Shown: positions 7,335-16,564 of the stretch, piece by piece | Numbering within the stretch: the first letter of the stretch is position 1 | Layout: each line of letters starts with the position of its first letter | Assembly (NCBI GenBank): GCA_025938035.1 | Contig: JAICQE010000055.1 | Span: 1 to 22,461, forward strand | Length of the DNA: 22,461 nucleotides | Origin: Vicinamibacteria bacterium | GTDB taxonomy: Bacteria > Acidobacteriota > Vicinamibacteria > Vicinamibacterales > UBA2999 | Direction of reading: 5' to 3' | Made by a program: the position numbers and the translations under genes | The notes under the pieces: generated by a model | The model's input: only the letters and a program-made list of their open reading frames with translations | Database searches by the model: none | Told to the model about the DNA's origin: nothing

Positions 7335-7369
7335 CCTGATCCCTGATCCCTGATCCCTGATCCCTGATC
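7335..7369. repeat. Tandem CCTGATC repeat, five copies
   Basis: Five perfect head-to-tail copies of the 7-mer CCTGATC fill the 40-bp gap between the stop of the DUF1552 gene (7371-7373) and the start of the ankyrin gene (7330). A sixth, degenerate unit overlaps the stop codon. The unit length is not a multiple of three, and the array lies just upstream of the ankyrin start, where copy-number change would alter intercistronic spacing. Confidence 0.95.
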
Positions 7370-7370
7370 C

Positions 7371-8720
7371 CTAAACGTCCGTCAGCAAGCCCGTGCTGTC
7401 GCCGACCGCTTCCTGCCGCACACCGGCCTTGTCGAGGATCGTCAGCAGCAGGTTGGACATCGGCGTCCCGGCCGCATACGTCAGATGGCGCCCGCCCTTC
7501 AGCTTCCCGGCTGCGCCGCCGGCAATCAGCACCGGCAGCGGCGCGTGGTCGTGAATGTTGCTGTTGCTCATCGCGCTGCCGTACAGGATCAGCGAGTTGT
7601 CGAGCAGCGTCCCGTCACCATCCGGAGTCGACTTGAGACGGTCGAGCAGGTGTGTCACGAGCGAGACGTGGAACGTGTTGATCTTGGCCAGCGTCTCGAG
7701 CCGCGCCGCGCTGTTCTGGTGGTGCGATGCCGGATGGAACGCCTCCGAGATCCCCAGTTTCGGGAACGTCCGGTAGCTGACCTCGCGCGCCATCATGAAC
7801 GTCGAGATGCGCGTGATGTCGGCCTGGAACGCGATCGCCATCAGGTCGAACATCAGTTTCGTGTGCGCTTCGTGGTCGTCGGGAATCCCCGTCGGCGATT
7901 CCGGAACCGCCAGCGACGGATTCGACGCCTGCCGCTCCGAAATCTGAATGCGCCGCTCGATCTCGCGCACCGCGTCGAGATACTCGGCCACGCGATTGCG
8001 GTCGCTGACGCCAAGATCGCCCTGCAGGCGCCGGACCTGCCCGGTAATCGCGTCGAGGATGCTGCGCTGCGTGTCGATCCGCTGCATGCGCTCCTGCACC
8101 GTGGCGCCGTCGCCGAACATGCGATCGAACACCACACGCGGGTTGATCTCCATCGGCAGGGGCGACGTCGGCGTGCGCCATGAAATCGTGTTCATGTAGG
8201 TGCAGCTGAACCCGACGTCGCACGATCCGACCAGCCCGCTGTAGTCCTCGACGGCCAGTTCCAGCGACGGCAGCAGCGTGTCCTGCCCGATTTGCGCGGC
8301 GGCCATCTGGTCGATGGTCGTGCCCGCCTGGATGTCGGCGCCGTCGGTGCGCTTCGGGTGCACGCCGTTCAGGAAGACCGCCGGGCACCGCGTGTGATCG
8401 CCGCCGTTGTCGCCGGGACCCTGCGGGCCGGCCTGGGCGTGGGCGAGGTTGCTGAGCACCACCACCTGATCCTTGTGTCCCGCCAGCGGCGACAGAATCG
8501 GCGACAGTTCCAGCGACCCCGTCGTTGCCGGCGTCCACTGATTCATGACCGCGCCGTGCGGAATGAAGCAGAGGCCAAGCCTGACCTGCCGCCTGGCGGC
8601 CGTCTGCGCCAGTGCCGTGCGCGCCGGCACCATCGCGTCGAGGAACGGCAGCGACATCGTCACGCCGACGCCGCGGATGAACGTGCGCCGCGACAGGTGC
8701 TTTTTGAACAGGACGCTCAT
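7371..8720 (-). CDS. DUF1552 Tat-exported protein
   Basis: DUF1552 family protein of 449 residues. The N-terminus has a twin-arginine signal, SRRTFIRGVG with RR at 11-12, followed by a hydrophobic stretch and a TALAQTAA cleavage region, so it is exported folded, possibly with a cofactor. Family hallmarks include CFIPHGAVMNQWTP, the GGDHTRCPAVFLNGVHPK segment, SCTYMNTISW, FDRMFGD, and the C-terminal SNSNIHDHAPLPVLIAGG. The fold resembles alkaline-phosphatase/sulfatase-like DUF1501 relatives, but no activity is established to my knowledge. Family members are regularly encoded next to DUF1592 cytochromes, as here: its ATG overlaps the cytochrome stop in an ATGA, indicating translational coupling. 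The open frame continues far upstream to 10448, but that extension is only a shadow of the cytochrome gene. Confidence 0.93.
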   Translation of the reverse strand: MSVLFKKHLSRRTFIRGVGVTMSLPFLDAMVPARTALAQTAARRQVRLGLCFIPHGAVMNQWTPATTGSLELSPILSPLAGHKDQVVVLSNLAHAQAGPQGPGDNGGDHTRCPAVFLNGVHPKRTDGADIQAGTTIDQMAAAQIGQDTLLPSLELAVEDYSGLVGSCDVGFSCTYMNTISWRTPTSPLPMEINPRVVFDRMFGDGATVQERMQRIDTQRSILDAITGQVRRLQGDLGVSDRNRVAEYLDAVREIERRIQISERQASNPSLAVPESPTGIPDDHEAHTKLMFDLMAIAFQADITRISTFMMAREVSYRTFPKLGISEAFHPASHHQNSAARLETLAKINTFHVSLVTHLLDRLKSTPDGDGTLLDNSLILYGSAMSNSNIHDHAPLPVLIAGGAAGKLKGGRHLTYAAGTPMSNLLLTILDKAGVRQEAVGDSTGLLTDV

Positions 8721-11182
8721 CTCGTCTCCTTGACGACCACCGCGGTCTCTTTCATCTGAAACGGCACGCTGCGCGCCACGCCGAGGACGACCGACGAGAA
8801 GCGGTAATTGTCCGCGCGCGCCTGCCGGACGATTCTGCGCACCGCCGGCATGTCGTAGTGCTCGAGGCCACGGCCAACGGCGTAGGTCAGCATGCGTTCC
8901 GTGAGCACGCCGACGAAGACGTCGGGCCGCCGGACCAGTTCCTGTCGCAGGCCATTGACGCCGTCCAGTTTTGCGCCCGTAAAGAGCGTGCCGGACGCGT
9001 CGATCGCCTGGCCGTCCTCGCTGCCGCGCCAGCGGCCGATGCCGTCGAAATTCTCCATCGCAAACCCGATCGGATCCATCGCACGGTGACAGCCGGCGCA
9101 CACCGGATTGGCGCGATGCCGTTCCATCCGCTCGCGCAGCGAGACGTTCTTCCCTTCGGTTCCGCCCTCCGGCAGCGGCGGGATGTTCGGTGGCGGCGGC
9201 TGCGGCGGCACACCCAGCAGGTTCGTCAGAATCCACTTGCCCCGTTCGACCGGCGACGTGCGGTTCGGATACGACGTGACGGTGAGAATGCTGGCCTGGC
9301 CGAGCAGCCCGCGCCGCGCCTCGTTCGGCACCGGCACACGGCGGAAGCGGCTGCCGTAAATATTCGGAATGCCGTAGTGACGGGCCAGCCGCTCGTTCAC
9401 GAACGTGTAGTCCGCGTTGAGCAGATCCATCACGCTGCGGTCCTCGCGCATGATGCTGTCGAAGAAGAGCTCCGTCTCTTCCTTCATCGCCTGACGGAGG
9501 TTGTCGTCGAAGTCCGGAAAGGCCGACAGGTCCGGGTTGGAGTTCTTCAGGTTGCGCAGGTGCAGCCACTGTTCGGCGAAGTTGTCGATCAGCGTCTTCG
9601 ACCGGCGGTCGGCGAGCATACGACGCACCTGCTGCTCGAGCACGGCCGGCTGCGTGAGGCGTCCCTGTGCCGCCACCGCGATCAGCGGCTCGTCCGGCAG
9701 GCTGCTCCACAGAAAGAACGACAGACGCGAGGCGAGCGCGAGATCGCCAAGCTGATAGGCCGAGGCTGCTGCTTTCGCGGCGCCACCGGCGCCACTGGAG
9801 GAGCGCTGGGGCGGATCGGGTTCGACGCGGAACAGGAACTCCGGGCTGGCGAGGATGAACTGCAGCGCCGACTCGATCCCGCGATCGAAATGGCCGCCGC
9901 TCTTGCGCCCGCGCGCGTAGAAGTCCATCAGCACGTCGGTCGTCGCCGTGTCGATCGGCTTCCGGTACGCCTGCCGCGCGAGTGTCGTCAGAATCTGCCG
10001 CGCGCATCCGACCTCGCTCGCTTCCGTGTCCCGCCGAAGCGCGGAGCGCGAAGGCGGATTGCACGTCAGGATCTTCCGGCGCGACGCGCTGTCGCCGGGA
10101 CCCGCCACCGCATACGGACCTTCGATGGTGATCCGATCGACGGACGGATCGCCCATGATGTCGAGCCCGTCGACCGTGGTCCTGATGAACGGCTTGATCA
10201 GATCGTCGCGCGGCGCATGGCTCTTGAGGACCGTCGTCGCCCAGATCGTGTGCGTGCCCGCCTTCACGGGCAGTCGAACGGTCAGCCGCCGATCGAGTTC
10301 GGCGCCGAACGTCCCCGGGTTCTCCGCCATCCGGCCGAAGTCGTCGCGTCCGCCGACGGTGACGACCGTCAGGCGCGTACCGTCCATCGCGATCTCGATG
10401 TCGTGGGGATCCTCCATTCCACGCATCAGATCGAAGGTGTTGCGCCACATGCGGAGCCTGATGACGTACTCGCCGTCAACGGGAAACGTATGTTCGATCT
10501 TCATACCGCCGCGCGTCCCCGGCGGCATCCCCTCGACGTGCTGATCCTGCGAAAGGTCCGGACGGACGCGGTATGTCACGGTACCCGGGGTGAGGTTCAC
10601 GTTGCCGAGGGCCGCGCGGCTGATGTTCCAGGACGCGGACAGATAACGCTCCATCAGCGACGGCGAGACGGTCAGCACGTCGGCGATGTTGTCGAAACCG
10701 CTGCTCTCGTCGTCCGGGGGCAGCAGCGCGGTCGCGTCGATCTCGAGCGACAGCAGATCGCGAATCGCGTTGGCGTATTCCGCGCGGTTGAGGCGGTGCA
10801 GCGCGGTACGGCCGGGCTTGGGATGTGCCGCCGCGGCGCGATCGATTGTGGTTTCGATGTGAGTGACAAACGCATCGAGCGTCGCGGCGTCCGGGCGCGG
10901 CATTCCGGCGGGCGGCATCATCCCGGCGCGGACCTTCCGAATCACCTTCTCCCACAGCTCGGCGTTCCTGGGGATGTCGGCGAGGTCGGCGTGCTCGAGC
11001 GACAGCTCGCCCGATCGCGTCCGGTCGCTATGGCACGTCGCGCAGTACGTTTTGACTAAGGCCGCATGGGATGCCGGCGCGGCCGCGGCCGGCGGGGTGG
11101 TCCCCTGCGCCGATCCTGTGGGCCCGGCAAGGACGGCGGCGACAATGAGGGCAACGGCGGCCGAAAAAAGGGCGGTTCGCAA
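8717..11182 (-). CDS. DUF1587/1592/1588/1585 secreted cytochrome c
   Basis: Exported multidomain c-type cytochrome of 821 residues of the kind first noted in Planctomycetes. The signal peptide (1-27) is followed by a haem motif C47-ATC-H51 with the later GMMPPAGMPRP segment containing a likely Met ligand. Then come DUF1587 (HRLNRAEYANAIRDLL), a central beta region, DUF1595 (Cys-containing, ending ARQAYRKP), DUF1592 (FLWSSLPDEPL, NFAEQWLHLRNL), DUF1588 (NRTSPVERGKWIL with a second haem-like motif C695-AGC-H699, HRAMDPIGFAMENFDGIG) and DUF1585 (YAVGRGLEHYDMPAVRRIV). An electron-transfer or oxidative role in the periplasm is likely; the substrate is unknown. The start is a TTG, forced by an in-frame TGA at the upstream GGTGATC, with a TACACT hexamer 11 nt before it. 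First gene of the operon with DUF1552 and ankyrin genes. Confidence 0.93.
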   Translation of the reverse strand: MRTALFSAAVALIVAAVLAGPTGSAQGTTPPAAAAPASHAALVKTYCATCHSDRTRSGELSLEHADLADIPRNAELWEKVIRKVRAGMMPPAGMPRPDAATLDAFVTHIETTIDRAAAAHPKPGRTALHRLNRAEYANAIRDLLSLEIDATALLPPDDESSGFDNIADVLTVSPSLMERYLSASWNISRAALGNVNLTPGTVTYRVRPDLSQDQHVEGMPPGTRGGMKIEHTFPVDGEYVIRLRMWRNTFDLMRGMEDPHDIEIAMDGTRLTVVTVGGRDDFGRMAENPGTFGAELDRRLTVRLPVKAGTHTIWATTVLKSHAPRDDLIKPFIRTTVDGLDIMGDPSVDRITIEGPYAVAGPGDSASRRKILTCNPPSRSALRRDTEASEVGCARQILTTLARQAYRKPIDTATTDVLMDFYARGRKSGGHFDRGIESALQFILASPEFLFRVEPDPPQRSSSGAGGAAKAAASAYQLGDLALASRLSFFLWSSLPDEPLIAVAAQGRLTQPAVLEQQVRRMLADRRSKTLIDNFAEQWLHLRNLKNSNPDLSAFPDFDDNLRQAMKEETELFFDSIMREDRSVMDLLNADYTFVNERLARHYGIPNIYGSRFRRVPVPNEARRGLLGQASILTVTSYPNRTSPVERGKWILTNLLGVPPQPPPPNIPPLPEGGTEGKNVSLRERMERHRANPVCAGCHRAMDPIGFAMENFDGIGRWRGSEDGQAIDASGTLFTGAKLDGVNGLRQELVRRPDVFVGVLTERMLTYAVGRGLEHYDMPAVRRIVRQARADNYRFSSVVLGVARSVPFQMKETAVVVKETR

Positions 11183-11193
11183 GGTGATCGAAA

Positions 11194-11199
11194 AGTGTA
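11194..11199 (-). promoter_or_regulatory. -10-like hexamer TACACT before cytochrome operon
   Basis: TACACT on the minus strand matches TATAAT at four of six positions and ends 11 nt before the TTG start at 11182. This fits the short-leader spacing seen at other genes here. The -35 side is not recognisable. Confidence 0.35.
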
Positions 11200-11223
11200 C
11201 CCGAGATCACCGGGCCAGACCGT

Positions 11224-11248
11224 CGTAGTGTCCGCCTTCAGGCGGACC
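11224..11248. repeat. GTCCGCC/GGCGGAC hairpin repeat, copy 1
   Basis: The hairpin GTCCGCCTTCAGGCGGAC (11230-11247) is preceded by CGTAGT. All 25 bases of this unit recur exactly at 20621-20645. It lies in the 75-bp gap between the small hypothetical gene and the cytochrome start. Confidence 0.9.
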
Positions 11249-11257
11249 CGGCCGAGC

Positions 11258-11566
11258 TCAGGAATGCCGGCGTTCCACGCACTGGCCGACGATGTCGCCG
11301 GCGGTGCTCTTGATGCGAAAGGCCACTTCGCGTCCGTCGGCCAGCGTCAGCGTCAGGGTGTCCACACCCGCCAGGACCGCGGCTTCGCCGATGCCGCTGA
11401 TGTCGATGTGGCCGTCGACGGTCGGTGCCGCCCCGGACTCGCCGCCGTGCGCCGGCAGGTCGTCATTGACCCAGAAGGCGAGCCGGTACCGTGTGGCGCG
11501 AAGCGTGAGGTTCCCCGCGCGTACGGAACCGATGCCGGTAACGGTGTCGACAAGACGTTTAGCCAT
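11258..11566 (-). CDS. Small hypothetical protein
   Basis: Protein of 102 residues that I do not recognise. It has no signal peptide or membrane segment. The sequence alternates hydrophobic and polar residues (NLTLRATRYRLAFWV, HIDISGIGEAAVL, TLTLTLADGREVAFRI), which suggests a small all-beta, soluble domain. ATG 11566 is preceded by GACAGG as a ribosome-binding candidate and by TACAAT, five of six bases of the -10 consensus, 18 nt upstream. It is transcribed away from the radical SAM gene with only about 75 bp between the two starts, so the two may share a regulatory region. The opposite strand is also open here, but its translation is Arg/Ala-rich and lacks such structure. Confidence 0.62.
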   Translation of the reverse strand: MAKRLVDTVTGIGSVRAGNLTLRATRYRLAFWVNDDLPAHGGESGAAPTVDGHIDISGIGEAAVLAGVDTLTLTLADGREVAFRIKSTAGDIVGQCVERRHS

Positions 11567-11584
11567 GACCTGTCCCGGCCGCGG

Positions 11585-11590
11585 ATTGTA
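11585..11590 (-). promoter_or_regulatory. -10-like hexamer TACAAT for small hypothetical gene
   Basis: TACAAT on the minus strand is 18 nt from ATG 11566, leaving room for a short leader that carries GACAGG before the start. This makes it one of the few starts here with both a -10 and a ribosome-binding candidate. Confidence 0.45.
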
Positions 11591-11607
11591 GGCGGGCGGC
11601 GCTGACT

Positions 11608-11636
11608 TTGTAGTTTAAAGTAGTTTGCGATATGCT
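11608..11636 (+). promoter_or_regulatory. Promoter TTGTAG-17-TATGCT for radical SAM gene
   Basis: TTGTAG (11608-11613) and TATGCT (11631-11636) are separated by 17 nt. The -10 ends 6 nt before GTG 11643, so transcription would start at or next to the GTG, predicting a leaderless mRNA. The alternative TTG at 11625 would lie upstream of the -10 and could not be on this transcript. Confidence 0.5.
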
Positions 11637-11642
11637 TGCCCG

Positions 11643-13124
11643 GTGAGGCACGCGAAGTTCATCCTGCCCGCGCTGACCGAGGCGACCAGTCCGTTCTGGC
11701 GGCCGATCAAGTACTCACTGTTCCCTCCGCTCGGCCTCGCCACGCTGGCGGCGTACCTCGACCCCGGCGTCGAGGCGACGCTGCAGGATGAGCACGTCGA
11801 GCCGCTCGACCTCGACGACCGCCCGGACCTCGTCGTCATCCAGGTCTACATCACCAACGCCTATCGCGCGTATCGGATCGCGGACCACTACCGCGCGCGC
11901 GGCGCCTACGTCGTGCTCGGCGGCCTGCACGTCACCTCGCTGCCCGACGAAGCGGCGCCGCACGCCGACACGATCGTCCTCGGCCCGGGCGAAGACACGT
12001 TTCCGCAGTTCCTGAAGGACCTGGCTGCGGGACGGCCGGCGCCGCGGTACGCCTCGACGATCCGGACCCTCGAAGGCATCCCGCCGATCCGACGTGATCT
12101 GATCCAGCGCCATCGCTATCTCGTGCCGAATTCGATCGTGGTGTCGCGCGGCTGCCCGCACCACTGCACGTTCTGCTACAAGGACGCCTTCTTCGAAGGA
12201 GGGCGCGGTTTCTACACACAGAAGGTCGACGACGCCCTGGCGGAAATCGCCAGGCTTCCGGGACGTCACCTCTACTTCCTGGACGACCATCTGCTGGGCC
12301 ACGTGCGGTTCGCACGGGAACTGTTCCGCGGGATGCGGGGAATGGGCCGCGTCTTTCAGGGGGCGGCGACCGTGGATTCCATCCTCCGCGACGATCTGAT
12401 CGAGGAGGCGGCCGCGGCGGGTCTGCGCAGCCTGTTCGTCGGCTTCGAAAGCCTCTCGCACCGCAGCCTGCAGGACGCCAACAAGCGGCAGAACCTCGGA
12501 CGCGACTATCAGCGCGTCATCCGCCGGCTCGACGACCTCGGCATCATGATCAACGGCAGCTTCGTCTTCGGCCTCGACGGCGACCATGGCGACGTGTTTG
12601 CGCGCACCGTGGACTGGGCCGTGCACAGCGGCATTACCACAGCGACATTCCACATTCTGACGCCGTACCCGGGCACGGCGCTCCATACACGGATGGCTGC
12701 CGAGGGACGCATGGTCACTACCGACTGGGACCTCTACGACACGCGCCACGTCGTGTATCGCCCAATCGGTTTGACCGCCGGGCAATTGAAAGCCGGCTAC
12801 GACTGGTCCTACAAGTCGTTCTACACGTGGGGCAACATCCTCGAGGCTGCCTCGCAGCATCGCTCCGTCGGCCACCGAATCAGACACGCCGCATACAGCG
12901 CCGGCTGGAAGAAGTTCGAGCCGGCGTGGGACTTCGTGATTCGTGTCAAGCAGCTGGCGCAGATGCGGCCGCTCCTCGAAACCGTCCTGTCGCGCGATCA
13001 GCCGGTCGGCCGCGAAGAGTCTGCAAGGGGACGGGCGTCGTCTTTACGCGACACCACAACCGGCTCCGGACTCATACAACTGAAGACATCGGGCAATTTA
13101 GCCAGCGACAGCTCTGGCACCTGA
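11643..13124 (+). CDS. B12-binding-domain radical SAM protein
   Basis: Radical S-adenosylmethionine enzyme of 493 residues. The N-terminal part (about 25-135) has the Rossmann-like pattern of B12-binding domains (PPLGLATLAAYLDPG, DLVVIQVYITNAYRA, VVLGGLHVTSLPDEA, GEDTFPQFL). It lacks the DxHxxG signature, so base-off cobalamin binding by histidine is not expected. The radical SAM core has C171-PHH-C175-TF-C178 for the 4Fe-4S cluster, then the conserved YFLDDHL, FVGFES and GSFVFGLDGD segments. The C-terminal SYKSFYTWGNILEAASQ region resembles DUF4070-type tails. Relatives act on lipids, tetrapyrroles or natural products; nothing here fixes the substrate. GTG 11643 is chosen because a TTGTAG/TATGCT promoter ends 6 nt before it. 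The last ~40 residues are encoded by palindromic repeat-like DNA containing the stop codon. Confidence 0.88.
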   Translation: MRHAKFILPALTEATSPFWRPIKYSLFPPLGLATLAAYLDPGVEATLQDEHVEPLDLDDRPDLVVIQVYITNAYRAYRIADHYRARGAYVVLGGLHVTSLPDEAAPHADTIVLGPGEDTFPQFLKDLAAGRPAPRYASTIRTLEGIPPIRRDLIQRHRYLVPNSIVVSRGCPHHCTFCYKDAFFEGGRGFYTQKVDDALAEIARLPGRHLYFLDDHLLGHVRFARELFRGMRGMGRVFQGAATVDSILRDDLIEEAAAAGLRSLFVGFESLSHRSLQDANKRQNLGRDYQRVIRRLDDLGIMINGSFVFGLDGDHGDVFARTVDWAVHSGITTATFHILTPYPGTALHTRMAAEGRMVTTDWDLYDTRHVVYRPIGLTAGQLKAGYDWSYKSFYTWGNILEAASQHRSVGHRIRHAAYSAGWKKFEPAWDFVIRVKQLAQMRPLLETVLSRDQPVGREESARGRASSLRDTTTGSGLIQLKTSGNLASDSSGT

Positions 13125-13138
13125 TTTGCCCCCGTCCC
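13022..13138. repeat. Repeat-like DNA at the 3' end of the radical SAM gene
   Basis: GCAAGGGGACGGGC at 13022-13035 is mirrored on the other strand by TTTGCCCCCGTCCC at 13125-13138. Between them is a hairpin GGGCAA (13091-13096)/TTGCCC (13126-13131) with an inner GCCAG/CTGGC stem. The radical SAM stop codon lies within the right arm. It looks like an intergenic element read into the gene's 3' end. Confidence 0.5.
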
Positions 13139-13168
13139 GATCGCCAGCACTTGCCGCTCAATCGTGGC

Positions 13169-13188
13169 GCGGACCTTGTCAGGTCCGC
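13169..13188. repeat. REP-like hairpin GCGGACCT-TGTC-AGGTCCGC
   Basis: An 8-bp stem with a TGTC loop, preceded by GTGGC, lies 16 nt before the ATG of the beta-barrel gene. It has the same stem length, loop and GTGGC flank as the hairpin at 5311-5330, with different stem bases kept complementary. Confidence 0.75.
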
Positions 13189-13204
13189 GGCCGCTGGAAC
13201 GGCC

Positions 13205-13825
13205 ATGTCCTACCGACGAACCGCTCTGTCCTTTCTTCTTGCCGTGTGCATGGCACCGGCGTCGGCGATAGCGCAGGATCGGACCGCGTCGGCGGTCGGA
13301 TTCGGCGGCGCGTCGCTGAATTCCTTCTCCACGTCGGCGTCGAAGGTGGACTTCGGCTTCAACGTCGCCAAGGAGCTGACGCCGAACATCCAGGTCGTCG
13401 GGGAGTTCGGACGTCTCGGCAACATGCTGCCGTCGCTCGCGTCCGGCATCCTCGCGTTCACGCCGTACGACGTCAGCGTGTCAGCGTTCTACGGTGAAGG
13501 CGGCCTTCGCCTGCTCGCGGCGCCCGACAGCGGGGTCAGCCCCTATGTGGAGGCGACTGCCGGCATCGCGAGGTTGTCGCCGCACCTGTCCGGATTCGGA
13601 TCCACTCCCGACGCGATCCTGGGTGCCGGTCTTGGCTTCCTCCGCAGCACGGAACCGATCCTCGGAGTGGGTGGCGGGTTCATGCTGCGCGGCGGCCCGG
13701 TCGTGGCGGACGTGGGCTACCGCTACAAGCAGGTGGCGGGAGGCGACTCGCTGGTCAGTCTGCTGGGCGCCGGGCAGAACCTGCGGGCGCACCAGGTTCG
13801 CTTCGGCATAGGGGTGCGGTTCTAA
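13205..13825 (+). CDS. Outer-membrane beta-barrel protein
   Basis: Probable outer-membrane beta-barrel of 206 residues. Residues 1-24 are a signal peptide (RRTALSFLLAVCMAPASAIAQ). The mature chain is Gly-rich with alternating hydrophobic and polar strands (KVDFGFNVAKELTPNIQVVGEFG, SVSAFYGEGGLRLL, VVADVGYRYKQV) and ends in the C-terminal aromatic beta-signal FGIGVRF, as expected for BAM-assembled barrels of the OmpA/OprF-like small class with about eight strands. ATG 13205 is chosen because it begins the signal peptide; the frame is open further upstream to 12827, but that overlaps the radical SAM gene. GGAA lies 8 nt upstream as a ribosome-binding candidate. It may be carried on its own transcript or follow the radical SAM gene after a hairpin repeat. 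Confidence 0.8.
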   Translation: MSYRRTALSFLLAVCMAPASAIAQDRTASAVGFGGASLNSFSTSASKVDFGFNVAKELTPNIQVVGEFGRLGNMLPSLASGILAFTPYDVSVSAFYGEGGLRLLAAPDSGVSPYVEATAGIARLSPHLSGFGSTPDAILGAGLGFLRSTEPILGVGGGFMLRGGPVVADVGYRYKQVAGGDSLVSLLGAGQNLRAHQVRFGIGVRF

Positions 13826-13832
13826 GCACAGC

Positions 13833-13838
13833 TATAAT
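13833..13838 (+). promoter_or_regulatory. -10 hexamer TATAAT, 10 nt before GTG of kinase 1
   Basis: A perfect TATAAT consensus ends exactly 10 nt before GTG 13849, predicting a transcript start within a few bases of the codon. The second kinase has the identical hexamer at the identical distance. No good -35 is visible. Confidence 0.55.
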
Positions 13839-13848
13839 CCGCGGGCTC

Positions 13849-16557
<2,709 letters not shown>

Positions 16558-16564
16558 GCGCTCT

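Noticed and set aside
8721..10448. Upstream extension of the DUF1552 reading frame (576 more codons)
   Set aside because: It overlaps the cytochrome gene in another frame, is Arg/Ala-rich, and the Tat signal begins at 8720; it is a high-GC shadow.
8858..11059. 733-codon open frame on the plus strand
   Set aside because: It is antisense to the cytochrome gene, whose domains are clear; composition is Arg/His/Val-rich as expected for a shadow.
12827..13204. Upstream extension of the beta-barrel gene
   Set aside because: It overlaps the end of the radical SAM gene in another frame; the signal peptide begins at 13205.
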